From RYN-230 sp963844695 (GTDB taxonomy: Bacteria; Actinomycetota; Actinomycetes; Streptosporangiales; Streptosporangiaceae): DNA of 64,000 nucleotides. This document shows, piece by piece, positions 18,509 through 28,830 of the stretch (within the stretch, counting starts at the first letter, position 1; every line of letters starts with the position of its first letter). Both the position numbers and the translations under genes were made by a program. Below the pieces are notes generated by a model. That model was not told the DNA's origin and searched no databases. It saw only the letters and a list, made by a program, of their open reading frames with translations. The stretch is from the NCBI GenBank assembly GCA_963844695.1, contig CAWJPL010000029.1, positions 115,156 through 179,155 on the forward strand, given 5' to 3'.

Positions 18509-19350
18509 CCAGGGAGCTGGAGCCGGTAGATCGCCTGGGCGTTCCCGGCCAGGACCGCCGCCACGTCCGCGGCGCCGAGCCGGCTAGACAGCAGCGAGAC
18601 GGCCAGGTCGAGCACCTCTGCGTAGCTGGCGGCCAGGGTACAGACCGGCCAGTCCGAGCCGACCATGAGACGGCGCGGCCCGAAGGAGTCGATCAGGTGG
18701 CTGGCGTAGGGACCGATCTGCGCCGCTGACCAGTGCGGTCCCGCCTCGGTGACCAGACCGGACAGCTTGCCGGCGACGTTGGGGCAGGCCGCGAGCTCAC
18801 CGACCAGGCTGGCCCAGGGCTCGTACTGGCCGCGGGCGATGTCCGGCTTCCCGCCGTGATCCAGCACGAAGCTGACTCCGGGCAGGTCGCGGGCGACCCG
18901 GACCGCCGCGGGCAGCTGCGCCGGGCGGACCAGCAGGTCATAGGCCAGCCCGGCGCCGGCCAGTGCGCGCAGCCCGCGGCGCACCTCCGCCCGGTCCAGC
19001 CAGTCCGGATCCGGCTCGTCCTGGACCAGGTGCCGGAGGCCGGCCAGCCGGTCCCCGCCGGGAAGCTCGCGCAGCCGGTCGATCTGATCCGCGACGTCCG
19101 GCGCGGTCAGGTCGGCCCAGCCGACTACACCCGCGACCAGGCCGCCGGACGCGGCCACGGCCAGGAACTCCCCGGTCTCCGCCACGCTGGGCAGCACCTG
19201 CACCAGGACGCTGGCGCTCACCCCGTGCGCTCTGGCGAGCGGCGCGAAGTCAGCCAGGCCGAAGGGGCGGCACAGGGACGGCAGCGCGTCGAGCCAGGCG
19301 TGCCGCCGGACGCCTGGATCCCACAGGTGGTGGTGCGCGTCGATGATCAT
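18505..19350 (-). CDS. Amidohydrolase_2 family lactonase-like enzyme
   Basis: A 281-residue metal-dependent TIM-barrel hydrolase. The HxH-type motif is DAHHHLWD at the N-terminus, a metal-ligand His is in VLDHGGKPDI, and the catalytic Asp is in VGSDWPV. Close relatives open sugar lactones (fuconolactonase or rhamnonolactonase type) or act on 2-pyrone dicarboxylates. The convergent FCD regulator supports a sugar-acid role. The substrate is inferred only at family level. Confidence 0.82.
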   Translation of the reverse strand: MIIDAHHHLWDPGVRRHAWLDALPSLCRPFGLADFAPLARAHGVSASVLVQVLPSVAETGEFLAVAASGGLVAGVVGWADLTAPDVADQIDRLRELPGGDRLAGLRHLVQDEPDPDWLDRAEVRRGLRALAGAGLAYDLLVRPAQLPAAVRVARDLPGVSFVLDHGGKPDIARGQYEPWASLVGELAACPNVAGKLSGLVTEAGPHWSAAQIGPYASHLIDSFGPRRLMVGSDWPVCTLAASYAEVLDLAVSLLSSRLGAADVAAVLAGNAQAIYRLQLPG

Positions 19351-19777
19351 CGGGATTTAGTTGGTCTTTCTGTGTTCACGTCCCTGGGTCTGCGGCCTCG
19401 CCCTGGCGCGCACGCGACGACAAGGCCCTGTCGGTCGCGTGGCAGAAAATAGATCGGATGTATCGAGCCTGTCAATGCTCTGCGGCTCACCTCCGGCCGC
19501 GTGGGTCGCCAGTGGTCCGATCTCTAGCGAGACGCCGATCTGCGGTGTCGGCCACCGCCGCGGACCGGGCCGGGCGCGGCCGCCGGCCAGAGCGAGGGCC
19601 TGCCTGGCCCGACAAATAACTCATCACGCCGCAGTACTCCGCCAGCAGGCCAGGCGGAACTTTACTTCGCTATGCTGCACGTACCGGACCTGACGGCAGC
19701 ACCCCGCCCTGCAGTCGAGCGCACGTCCCGGTGACGTGCGCCAAAGGCATAGTCCCTGTGGCCTGAGGAGGTCGCTG
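19351..19777. other. 427-bp intergenic region
   Basis: Divergent promoter region between the amidohydrolase and the secreted repeat protein. It holds a good reverse-strand promoter at 19446-19475 and an AT-richer patch near 19660-19680 with TATGCT that may be the forward -10. I see no gene or structured RNA in it. Confidence 0.6.
19446..19475 (-). promoter_or_regulatory. Consensus-like promoter for amidohydrolase
   Basis: On the reverse strand, TTGACA (19470-19475) and TATTTT (19446-19451) are separated by 18 bp, the best -35/-10 pair in the window. The start site would lie about 90 bp upstream of the amidohydrolase ATG. Confidence 0.6.
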
Positions 19778-20776
19778 ATGATCGCTGCCGGGTTGCTGCG
19801 CGCCGTTGCGCGCAAGCCACTGTGGTCACTAGCTATGCGGCCACGGACTCTCGGGGTCTTGGCGATCGCCGGGGTGGCGGCCGCCCCCGTCTTCTTGACG
19901 ACCCCCGCCCTGGCGGGAACCGCCGGGAACGCGGACGCGCGGGCCGGTACCCGGGTGGTGACCTCCTGCGGGGCCGGCGTCACCGCGGTGAACGTCCGGC
20001 TGCCGGCCGGCTTCGACCCGCTGACCGCGACCCCGGCCCAGTTGGCCGCGAACGATCTGCCGCTCCGGCCCACCGGCCGGGTCCAGCTGGCCGCGTGGCG
20101 GAGATTCGTCACCGGGGGAGTGCGGGCGGCCCGCGCCACGTGTGTCTTTGCCCCCGTGACCCCGTCCAGCGCACCCCAGTCCATAGTTGGGGACGCGAAG
20201 CCGGCGTCCCTGGTGGGAGACGCGAAGCCCGGGTCCCTGGTCGGGGACGCGAAGCCCGGGTCCCTGGTCGGGGACGCGAAGCCCGGGTCCCTGGTGGGGG
20301 ACGCGAAGCCGGCATCGATGGTAGGGGACGCTCAGGCGGGCCCGTCCACCACAGGGAGCGTCAGCCCCGCCCTCAGCACTCTGGCGCGCCCGGCCACCGC
20401 GCCGCGGCCCAGCCCGGGGGGCAACCGGGCCACGGCTGCCACCCGGACGGTGGTCTACGGCACCTGGCGCGTCACCCGGCCGAAGAACGACCCGACCGCC
20501 GCCATATCGTCATGGGCCGGCCTCGGGCTCGGGCGGGCCGGGAGTCCGCTCGTCCAGGCAGGCTCCTCCGCGGGCGGCTACTTCGGTCCCTACCTGTGGT
20601 GGCGGGTGGCCCCGCAGCGGCCGAACGAGCAGCGGATCAGCCTGGACACCGCGGCAGGCGACACGGTCTACGTGCGTATCCAGCTGACGCGCGGCCAGGC
20701 CACGGTGACCATCAGGGACGAATCCACCGGCGCGGGCGGCACCTACGTCCTGCGCTACCGCGGTCTGGACGGCTGA
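19778..20776 (+). CDS. Secreted protein with nonapeptide repeats and G1/A4-peptidase-like domain
   Basis: A 332-residue exported protein. The ATG at 19778 follows GAGGAGG. The N-terminus has basic residues then a hydrophobic stretch ending in TTPALAG, a likely signal peptide. A cysteine pair surrounds the first domain. Residues about 135-188 are six nonapeptide repeats. The C-terminal domain (SSWAGLGLG, VQAGSSAGGYFGPYLWW, DTVYVRIQL) has the strand pattern of the G1/A4 (eqolisin) beta-sandwich, with Gln in VQAG at the catalytic Gln place, but I cannot find the partner Glu. It may be a binding module rather than a protease. Confidence 0.72.
   Translation: MIAAGLLRAVARKPLWSLAMRPRTLGVLAIAGVAAAPVFLTTPALAGTAGNADARAGTRVVTSCGAGVTAVNVRLPAGFDPLTATPAQLAANDLPLRPTGRVQLAAWRRFVTGGVRAARATCVFAPVTPSSAPQSIVGDAKPASLVGDAKPGSLVGDAKPGSLVGDAKPGSLVGDAKPASMVGDAQAGPSTTGSVSPALSTLARPATAPRPSPGGNRATAATRTVVYGTWRVTRPKNDPTAAISSWAGLGLGRAGSPLVQAGSSAGGYFGPYLWWRVAPQRPNEQRISLDTAAGDTVYVRIQLTRGQATVTIRDESTGAGGTYVLRYRGLDG
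20180..20341 (+). repeat. 27-bp in-frame tandem repeat, six copies
   Basis: Six 27-bp units encode S-[ILM]-VGDA-[KQ]-[PA]-[AG]. The three middle copies are almost identical at DNA level, so the array is recent. It forms a hydrophilic linker in a secreted protein. Confidence 0.9.
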
Positions 20777-20844
20777 TCAGGCCGGCGGCCCGGCTGGCCT
20801 GGCCCGCCGCACCCGGCGGCGGGCTGCCCTGAGAGCATGGCCGG

Positions 20845-21633
20845 ATGAACGGCACTGACACGCCCGAGATGGACGGCGTCATCAGGCGGCTGAAGGCCTG
20901 CCTGAACGGAAAGCGCAGCCAGGCCGAGAATCCTGCGGTGCCGGTCACCCCGGCCGAGCTGGCCCGGGACGCCGCGGCCGCGGTCGCCGCCGGGGCCGAG
21001 GCCGTCCACCTGCACGCGCGCGGCCCGGACGGCGCCGAGTCGGTGCGGGCCGCTGACGTCGGCGCGGCGGTCGCCGCGGTGCGCGCGGCCTGCCCGGGCA
21101 CCCCGGTCGGGGTGTCCACCGGGCTGTGGATCACCGGCGGGGACGCGGCGGCCCGGCACACCGCCGTCGCAGGCTGGGCGGGCCTGGACGCCGCCGCGCG
21201 GCCCGACTTCGCCTCCGTGAACGTCAGCGAGGAAGGCTGGGCCGGCGTGGCCCGCGTGCTCGGCGCGGCCGCGATCGCGGTGGAGGCGGGGGTGTGGTCC
21301 GCCGCGGACGTGCCGGTACTGGCCGCGGCCGGGCTACCCCAGCCGCCGTTGCGGATCCTGGTCGAGATCATGGGCGAGCCGGCTCCCGCCGCCCCGCGGG
21401 CCGCCGAGGCCGTCCTGCGCGCCCTCGACTCCTCCGCGGTGCGCGGGCTCCCGCGCCTGCTGCATGGCGAGGGAGAGAGCTGCTGGCCCCTGGTGGCGCA
21501 GGCGGCCCGGGAGGGACTGCCCACCCGGATCGGCCTGGAGGACACCCTGGCCGGCCCGGACGGCCGCCCGGCCAGCGGCAACGCCGAACTGGTCCGCTGC
21601 GCGCTGGAGATGCTGGACCGCACCCAGCGTTAG
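20845..21633 (+). CDS. BKACE/DUF849 family (3-keto-5-aminohexanoate cleavage-like) enzyme
   Basis: A 262-residue TIM-barrel enzyme. The opening LKACLNGKR, the metal-site segment AVHLHARGPDG (HxH) and the GVSTGLWI strand match beta-keto acid cleavage enzymes, which condense a beta-keto acid with acetyl-CoA. Members have diverse substrates, so the exact reaction is unknown. It is shorter than typical members (about 270-300). Its stop abuts the end of the reverse-strand DsbA-like gene. Confidence 0.82.
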   Translation: MNGTDTPEMDGVIRRLKACLNGKRSQAENPAVPVTPAELARDAAAAVAAGAEAVHLHARGPDGAESVRAADVGAAVAAVRAACPGTPVGVSTGLWITGGDAAARHTAVAGWAGLDAAARPDFASVNVSEEGWAGVARVLGAAAIAVEAGVWSAADVPVLAAAGLPQPPLRILVEIMGEPAPAAPRAAEAVLRALDSSAVRGLPRLLHGEGESCWPLVAQAAREGLPTRIGLEDTLAGPDGRPASGNAELVRCALEMLDRTQR

Positions 21634-22411
21634 CGGGCCGCCGAGGATCAGCTTCTGCAGCGCCGTCCCGGGCTGCACCAGGGTCTCGATCGCTGACCGT
21701 GGTGCCGTTCAGCTTCACCGTCGGGGTGGAGTCGATGCCGCCCTTGATGACCTGCTGGCTGAACGGGACGGCCTGCGGGGCGAACGTCTGGGCCGAGACA
21801 CAGTGCGTGAACGACGCGCTGGTCAGCCCGATCTTGCGGCCCATCGCGAGGAGCAGGCTGACCGGGAACCCGTTCTGGGCCCGTTCGTAGGGCTGGTTGG
21901 AGTAGAGCAGGTTGTGGTACCTCATCCACGACCCGGCGGGCACGCACTGCGCCGCCGCCCAGGCCCGCACCGAGTTGTCCTGGGCCGGCTGTTCGCCCAG
22001 GAAGATCGTGAACGGGTGGTAGACGACCCGCACCTTGCCCTCCCGGGCCAGCTTCTGCACCGACGCGCCGTTGGCTTTCTCGAACTCGTCGCAGATCGGG
22101 CACTGGAAGTCCTCATAGACGTCCAGCACGGGCGTCTTCACGCCGGGCTGGGCGCTGGTCACGCTGTGGTCCGGGTTCTTCGTGACCGGCGCGAACGGGC
22201 CGTTGTAGTAGGCGTCATGCACCGCAGCGGTGCTCGTGCCCTTGTTCTGACCGGGCCGGATCACCAGGATGACGACGACCGCGATCACGACCGCGCCCAC
22301 CGCGCTGCCCACCACGATGAGCACCCGGTTGCGCCGGCGGCGGCGGGCCGCGCGCTCGCGCTCCAGCCGGATCCGCTCCCGGGCCGCGGCCCGCCCGGAC
22401 GACTTGCTCAT
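21630..22411 (-). CDS. Membrane-anchored DsbA/thioredoxin-fold protein, frame-broken at C-terminus
   Basis: A single-pass protein with a very basic N-terminus, a membrane helix (RNRVLIVVGSAVGAVVIAVV) and an extracytoplasmic DsbA-like domain with CxxC as EDFQCPICDEF. The later IDSTPTVKLNG strand holds the cis-Pro. It would handle disulfides outside the membrane. The ATG at 22411 overlaps the zur stop (ATGA), so the two are coupled. After VSD at about 21695 the frame changes to TLVQPGTALQKLILGG, and dropping one C from a CCC near the end gives a TAA at 21630. Both breaks look like indels. Confidence 0.82.
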
Positions 22412-22863
22412 CTCGCGGCGGGTTCCTGGGCGAACTCGTCTTTGCTGCACTGGGGACACAGGCCGAACAACTCGATGGTGTGGTCCACCGCGGTGAAGCC
22501 GGCCTCGGCCGCGACCTGTTCGGCCCAGCGCTCCACGGCCCGGCCCTCCACCTCGACGCTGGTCCCGCAGCTGCGGCAGATGAGGTGATGGTGGTGGGCG
22601 TTGCTCTCGCACCGGCGGTACAGCGTCTCGCCGTGCGCGTCGCGGATCGTGTCGACCCGGCCGTCCTCGCTCAGCACCTGCAGGTGCCGGTAGACGGTGG
22701 TCAGGCCGATGTGCTCGCCGCGCTGGCGCAGTTCGGCGTGGATCTGCTGGGCGCTGCAGAACCCGGGCAGCCCGCCGAGAACCGCCGACAGTGCCTCAGC
22801 CTGCCGGGTCCCGCGCACCCGGGTGCCCCCGGACGGACGCTTAGCAGGCACCGGCGTCATCAC
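22408..22863 (-). CDS. zur: Fur-family regulator, probably Zur
   Basis: A 151-residue Fur-family repressor. It has the DNA-binding domain (SAVLGGLPGFCSAQQIHAEL, GLTTVYRHLQVLSEDGRVD), a metal site HHHLICRSCG and a second CxxC near the C-terminus (LFGLCPQCS). Its position between the zinc ABC transporter genes and a thiol-redox gene argues for Zur over Fur. The GTG at 22863 lies six bases after TAATGT (reverse strand, 22870-22875), so it probably also has its own leaderless transcript. Confidence 0.85.
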   Translation of the reverse strand: MMTPVPAKRPSGGTRVRGTRQAEALSAVLGGLPGFCSAQQIHAELRQRGEHIGLTTVYRHLQVLSEDGRVDTIRDAHGETLYRRCESNAHHHHLICRSCGTSVEVEGRAVERWAEQVAAEAGFTAVDHTIELFGLCPQCSKDEFAQEPAAR

Positions 22864-22872
22864 ACCCGCACA

Positions 22873-23718
22873 TTAGCAGCCGTGACCCCCTGCTCCGCAG
22901 CTCCGCGCCAGGCCCGGGGCCTGGCCGGGCGCCGCCCGCGCAGCGCGGCGTAGCCCCGCCCGGCGGCGTAGCAGACCGCCCCCAGCGCGCCCACGAAGAA
23001 GCCGACGGGCCAGTTCGTCTGGTAGGCGGAGGCGATCGAGACCCAGACCACCACGACCGCGATGACGGCGGACAGCGCCAGGGCGGGCAGTGGCTTGCTG
23101 GTCACCGAGCGGGCCGCGGCGGGCGGGCCGATCATCAGGCTGAAGATCAGCAGCGCCCCCACGACCGGCAGGGTCATGCTCGTGGCCAGCGCCACCACCA
23201 CGAGGAACAGGGTCTCCACCCGGGCCGGCCGGATGCCGCGTGCCTCGGCCAGTTCCGGCATCACCGAGGAGAGCAGGAGCGGCCGGTACAGCGCGAGCGA
23301 TGGCCGCGACGCTGACCGCGGCGAGGATCGCGATCGGCAGGACCTCGTTGCTGCTCACCCCCAGCACCTCGCCGAACAGCAGGGAGTAGATCTCTGGCGC
23401 GTACTCCGTGCTGAAGCTCAGGAACAGCGCGCCCAGGCCGAGCAGGACCACCAGGGCCAGGGCCGTGGCCACGTCCCGCCGCCCGTGGCGGCTGAGCCAG
23501 CCGATCCCGAGCGCGCCGATCAGGGCCGCCACGGCCAGCCCGACGAGGGTGCTGACCCCGAGCAGGCTGGCCCCGGCCGCGCCCGCGAACGCCCCCTGCG
23601 GCACCGCGTCCGCCACGAACGCCGCGCCGCGCAGCACGATGAAGAACCCGACGGCGCCCGCCACGACCGCGACGATGGTGCCGACCAGCCAGGCGTTGGT
23701 CATGAATCCGGAGAACAT
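22873..23718 (-). CDS. Zinc/manganese ABC transporter permease (second copy), frame-broken
   Basis: An ABC-3 family permease with eight or so membrane helices. The N-terminal frame runs from the ATG at 23718 (MFSGFMTNAWLVGTIVAV) to about 23290. It continues in another frame with LYRPLLLSSVMPELAEARGI and ALATSMTLPVVGALLIFSLM, which are conserved in the family. A single indel near 23290-23300 explains this. It lies four bases after the other permease, so the transporter is probably a heterodimer. Confidence 0.82.
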   Translation of the reverse strand: MFSGFMTNAWLVGTIVAVVAGAVGFFIVLRGAAFVADAVPQGAFAGAAGASLLGVSTLVGLAVAALIGALGIGWLSRHGRRDVATALALVVLLGLGALFLSFSTEYAPEIYSLLFGEVLGVSSNEVLPIAILAAVSVAAIARAVPAAPALLGDAGTGRGTRHPAGPGGDPVPRGGGAGHEHDPAGRGGAADLQPDDRPARRGPLGDQQATARPGAVRRHRGRGGLGLDRLRLPDELARRLLRGRAGGGLLRRRAGLRRAARAAPGQAPGLARSCGAGGHGC

Positions 23719-23722
23719 CGGC

Positions 23723-24598
23723 TCAGGCCCGCCTAACCCGGCCCCGGCTGGTGATCCCCTGCACCGCCACATAGCCCAGGAAGATCAGCGTGACCACGAA
23801 GAAGCTGACCGGCCAGCCGTGCCGGGCCGGCGGCCAGTAGAAGCTGTCGTAGGCCAGCAGCACCCCCAGCCAGGTGGCGGCCAGGCCGGCCAGCGCGCCC
23901 CAGGCCATGGCGAGTCCGGGACGGCTGGTCAGCCGGAGCCCGATCGCGGCGGGCCCGATCAGCAGCGCCGTGGACAGGATGGTGCCGATCGTCATGGCGG
24001 ACAGGGCCACGGCGAGGGCGATCGCGACCAGGACCAGGAGGCCGACCAGCCGGACGCTGATCCCGCGGACGGCGGCCAGGTCCGCGGCGACCGAGCTGAG
24101 CAGCAACGGCCGGTACAAGATGGCCACGATGCCCACGGCCGCCACGCTGAACAGCGTGATGACCGGCAGCAGGGAACTGCTGATGGTGAACATGGAGCCG
24201 AACAGGATCGTGATCGTGGCCCCGGACACGTTGCTGTGCGTGGTGTCCCAGTAGAGGAACAGCGCGGCCAGGCCGAGGCCCGCTCCCCGGACGATCCCGG
24301 TGGCCAGGTCCCGGCCGCGGGGCCGCTGGACGCCGATCATGTCCATCACCCCGGCGGCCAGCACGCCCACCCCGACGAAGCCCCACAGCGGGCTGACTCC
24401 GACCAGGAAGGACGCGGAGCCGCCGGTCACGCTGATGTCGGCCAGGGCGTGCCCCGCGTAGGACTGGCCGCGGATCACCGCGAACGAGCCCACGATCGCC
24501 GACACCAGCGCCACGACCCCGCCCGCGGCCAGGGCCACGTGCACCGGGGCACTGGAGAAGAAACCCGGTTCGAAAATCGTCTGCAGCAGGCTGGGCAC
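23723..24598 (-). CDS. znuB: Zinc ABC transporter permease
   Basis: A 291-residue ABC-3 permease with about eight hydrophobic helices. The conserved GQSYAGHALADISVTGGS region and LYRPLLLSSVAADLAAVRGI are present. It forms the membrane channel for metal uptake. It sits eight bases downstream of the ATPase gene and immediately upstream of a second permease in the same operon. Confidence 0.87.
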   Translation of the reverse strand: MPSLLQTIFEPGFFSSAPVHVALAAGGVVALVSAIVGSFAVIRGQSYAGHALADISVTGGSASFLVGVSPLWGFVGVGVLAAGVMDMIGVQRPRGRDLATGIVRGAGLGLAALFLYWDTTHSNVSGATITILFGSMFTISSSLLPVITLFSVAAVGIVAILYRPLLLSSVAADLAAVRGISVRLVGLLVLVAIALAVALSAMTIGTILSTALLIGPAAIGLRLTSRPGLAMAWGALAGLAATWLGVLLAYDSFYWPPARHGWPVSFFVVTLIFLGYVAVQGITSRGRVRRA

Positions 24599-24605
24599 GG
24601 GCAGA

Positions 24606-25472
24606 TCACGCGCCCTCGTGAATGACCGGCTCTGGTTCCGGCTCCGGGACGTCGAGCCCTACCCCGCGCGCGGCCGCCACCACCAGGATCCGTCCATGCA
24701 CCCTGATTACGTCCACGTGCTGGCCATACAGCTCGCTGAGGACCTCCGGGCGTACCACCTCGGCGGTGGTCCCGCTGGCGGCGCGGCCCGCCGCCATGTA
24801 CACGAGCCGGTCCATGACCGGCAGCAGCGGGTTCATGTCGTGGGCCGAGATGAGCACCGCGATCTGCTGCTCACGGGCGACCCGGCCGAGCAGTTCGACC
24901 ACGTCCTGCTCGCTGGCGATGTCCAGGTTGGCCAGCGGCTCGTCGAGCAGGAGCAGCCGGGGGCGGCTGATCAGTGCGTGCGCGATCAGCACCCGCTGCT
25001 GCTCGCCGCCGGACAGCAGGCCCACCCTGGTGTCGCCGAACCGGTCCGCCCCCACGGCGTGCAGCATCTCGTCGACCTGCTGCCGGCGCCGGGCCGACGG
25101 CAGCGGGAGGCCCAGCCGCTGCCCGTCCAGCCCCAGGCCGACCAGGTCACGGGCGCGCAGCGGCATGTCCGGGTCGAGCAGGATCTTCTGCGGGACGTAG
25201 CCGATCACCGAGCCGCGCCGGGTGCGCGGCTGGCCCGCCACCCGCACCGTCCCGGCCGAGGGCGCCTGCAGGCCGAGGATGACCCGCAGCAGGGTGGTCT
25301 TGCCCGCGCCGTTCGATCCGATCAGGGCGGTGAACTCGCCCGGGCGGAGGGCGAAGCTGACGTCGTCGAGGATCTTCCGGCCCGAGAGCCACAGGCTGAC
25401 GCCCTGCACGTCGAGCAGGTCGCCGGGGTTCCCCTGGGTGCCGCGTACTTCCTGCACCGGGCGTTCCTGCAC
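24606..25472 (-). CDS. znuC: Zinc ABC transporter ATP-binding protein
   Basis: A 288-residue ABC ATPase. Walker A is GSNGAGKTT, the signature is LSGGEQQR, Walker B is LLLLDEP and the switch His is in SAHDM. It energises the two permeases. The GTG at 25472 has GGAGG about eight bases upstream. The C-terminal tail PEPEPEPVIHEG is acidic and repetitive. The gap to znuA contains a 15-bp repeat array that runs into the start of this gene. Confidence 0.9.
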   Translation of the reverse strand: MQERPVQEVRGTQGNPGDLLDVQGVSLWLSGRKILDDVSFALRPGEFTALIGSNGAGKTTLLRVILGLQAPSAGTVRVAGQPRTRRGSVIGYVPQKILLDPDMPLRARDLVGLGLDGQRLGLPLPSARRRQQVDEMLHAVGADRFGDTRVGLLSGGEQQRVLIAHALISRPRLLLLDEPLANLDIASEQDVVELLGRVAREQQIAVLISAHDMNPLLPVMDRLVYMAAGRAASGTTAEVVRPEVLSELYGQHVDVIRVHGRILVVAAARGVGLDVPEPEPEPVIHEGA

Positions 25473-25524
25473 CGGGCGTTCCTCCCGCCGGGGTTTCTCC
25501 GGCCGGGCGTTCTCTCGCCGGGCG
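25449..25524. repeat. 15-bp degenerate tandem repeat at znuA-znuC junction
   Basis: Five units based on TTCCTGCACCGGGCG span 25449-25524; the first two are identical. They overlap the translation start region of znuC, so copy number could affect znuC initiation. Confidence 0.7.
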
Positions 25525-25529
25525 CGCCA

Positions 25530-26465
25530 TCACTTCAGCTTCTCGGTGGAGGTCTGGTGCGCCACGGCCCGCTCGAGCGCGGCCGTCTCGGCCATCATCC
25601 AGGACTGGTAGTCGTAGCCCGGTTCCGGCATGGTCTCGTACACGCCGACCACCGGGATCCCGTCGCGGTGCGCCGCGGCCAGGAACGAGGCCGTCAGCGA
25701 GTCGGTCACCTGCTGGTTGTACAGGAACACCTTGACCTTGTGCCCGGAGAACAGGCCGTCCTGGAGGGACACGTACTGCGGGGCCGGGTCCACGCCGTTC
25801 ATGATGTCGGCCTGGAAGGCGAACGGGGTGAGGTTCCGGGTGCCCGCGGCCTGCAGCAGGTAGTCGCCGACCGGCTCGGTGGTGGCCACCGGCGTCCCCG
25901 GGTAGCGCGCCTTGAACTGGGCGATGGCGTGGTACCAGGGCTGCAGGGACGCCTCGAAGGCGGCCGCCCTCGCCGCGAAGTACGCCTGGTGGGCGGGCTG
26001 CAGGGCGGCCAGGTCCGCAGCCACGGCCTTGGCCACGGCCGGCATGGTGGACGGCTTGTACCACAGGTGCGGGTTGGGCGTGCTGTCCGGCAGGCCGAGC
26101 AGATGCTGCACGTCGATGACCTTGCGGCCGCTGCTCGGCGCCGCGGCCTCGATCTTGTTCATGTACGTGTCGTAGCCCAGCCCGTTCTGCACGACCAGGC
26201 CCGCGCTGGCGATCAGGTTGGCCACGCTCGCGCTGGCCTCGAACGTGTGCGGGTCGGTGTTGGGGTTGCTCTCGATGGCGCTGACGTGCACGTACTTGCC
26301 ACCGACCTGGCCGATGACGTTCGCGTACTCGTTCTCGGCACCGACCGCGGTGATGGTGGTGCTCGAGTTGGCCGCCGGGGTCGTCCCCGAACCGGGCGAG
26401 CACGCGGTCAGGACCACCGCAGCCACGGCGAGCACCGCGGCCGAGGCCACTCTGGCATGACGCAT
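25530..26465 (-). CDS. znuA: Zinc ABC transporter substrate-binding lipoprotein
   Basis: A 311-residue metal-binding lipoprotein. The signal peptide ends in the lipobox VVLTACSPG. Metal-ligand histidines of the family are seen in NTDPHTFEAS and TPNPHLWYKP, and the later Asp/Glu region is present. It captures zinc outside the membrane for the permeases. The ATG at 26465 lies seven bases after TATCGT (26473-26478, reverse strand) and a Zur-like palindrome overlaps that promoter. Confidence 0.88.
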   Translation of the reverse strand: MRHARVASAAVLAVAAVVLTACSPGSGTTPAANSSTTITAVGAENEYANVIGQVGGKYVHVSAIESNPNTDPHTFEASASVANLIASAGLVVQNGLGYDTYMNKIEAAAPSSGRKVIDVQHLLGLPDSTPNPHLWYKPSTMPAVAKAVAADLAALQPAHQAYFAARAAAFEASLQPWYHAIAQFKARYPGTPVATTEPVGDYLLQAAGTRNLTPFAFQADIMNGVDPAPQYVSLQDGLFSGHKVKVFLYNQQVTDSLTASFLAAAHRDGIPVVGVYETMPEPGYDYQSWMMAETAALERAVAHQTSTEKLK

Positions 26466-26467
26466 GT

Positions 26468-26488
26468 TGAAAACGATAACCGTTATGA
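26468..26488. promoter_or_regulatory. Zur-box-like palindrome
   Basis: An imperfect 21-bp inverted repeat, TGAAAACGAT at one end and ACCGTTATGA at the other. Seven of ten positions are symmetric, and the TGAAAACG core resembles actinobacterial Zur boxes. It overlaps the znuA -10 element and lies about 45 bp from the divergent DUF255 gene, so zinc could control both. Confidence 0.6.
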
Positions 26489-26530
26489 GTACCGGTCGCA
26501 ACGCGAACGGACATACCCCAAGATGGGGGC

Positions 26531-28601
<2,071 letters not shown>

Positions 28602-28830
28602 GAGTCAGCGCCCGCGGCTGAGACGCGCCGGGTGAGGCTTAGGGCTCGCTGGGTGCGGCCTCCAAGCCCGCTGCATGAGCGTTGTGTAAATGGCACCGTA
28701 ATATTTCCGGATCGTTATCCCGGCTTCCCTCCGCTGGCCTGGGCGTCCACTCGCCCGGGCCAGCCGGGGCGGAGCAAGCCCGATGGTGCGGGCCTGGTAT
28801 GCGGGCCGATGCCGGGGTATACCGGACCTC
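28602..28830. other. Intergenic leader upstream of NlpC/P60 gene
   Basis: 229 bp with an AT-rich patch around 28680-28720 (TAATAT) and TATACC at 28818-28823 before the GTG at 28831. I looked for the c-di-AMP riboswitch core often found before wall-hydrolase genes and did not find it. Confidence 0.5.

Noticed and set aside
20180..20341. Regular direct repeats resembling a CRISPR array
   Set aside because: The units are contiguous 27-bp repeats without spacers and encode an in-frame nonapeptide linker.
28602..28830. c-di-AMP (ydaO) riboswitch before the NlpC/P60 gene
   Set aside because: Expected from context in actinobacteria, but the conserved core sequences are not visible.
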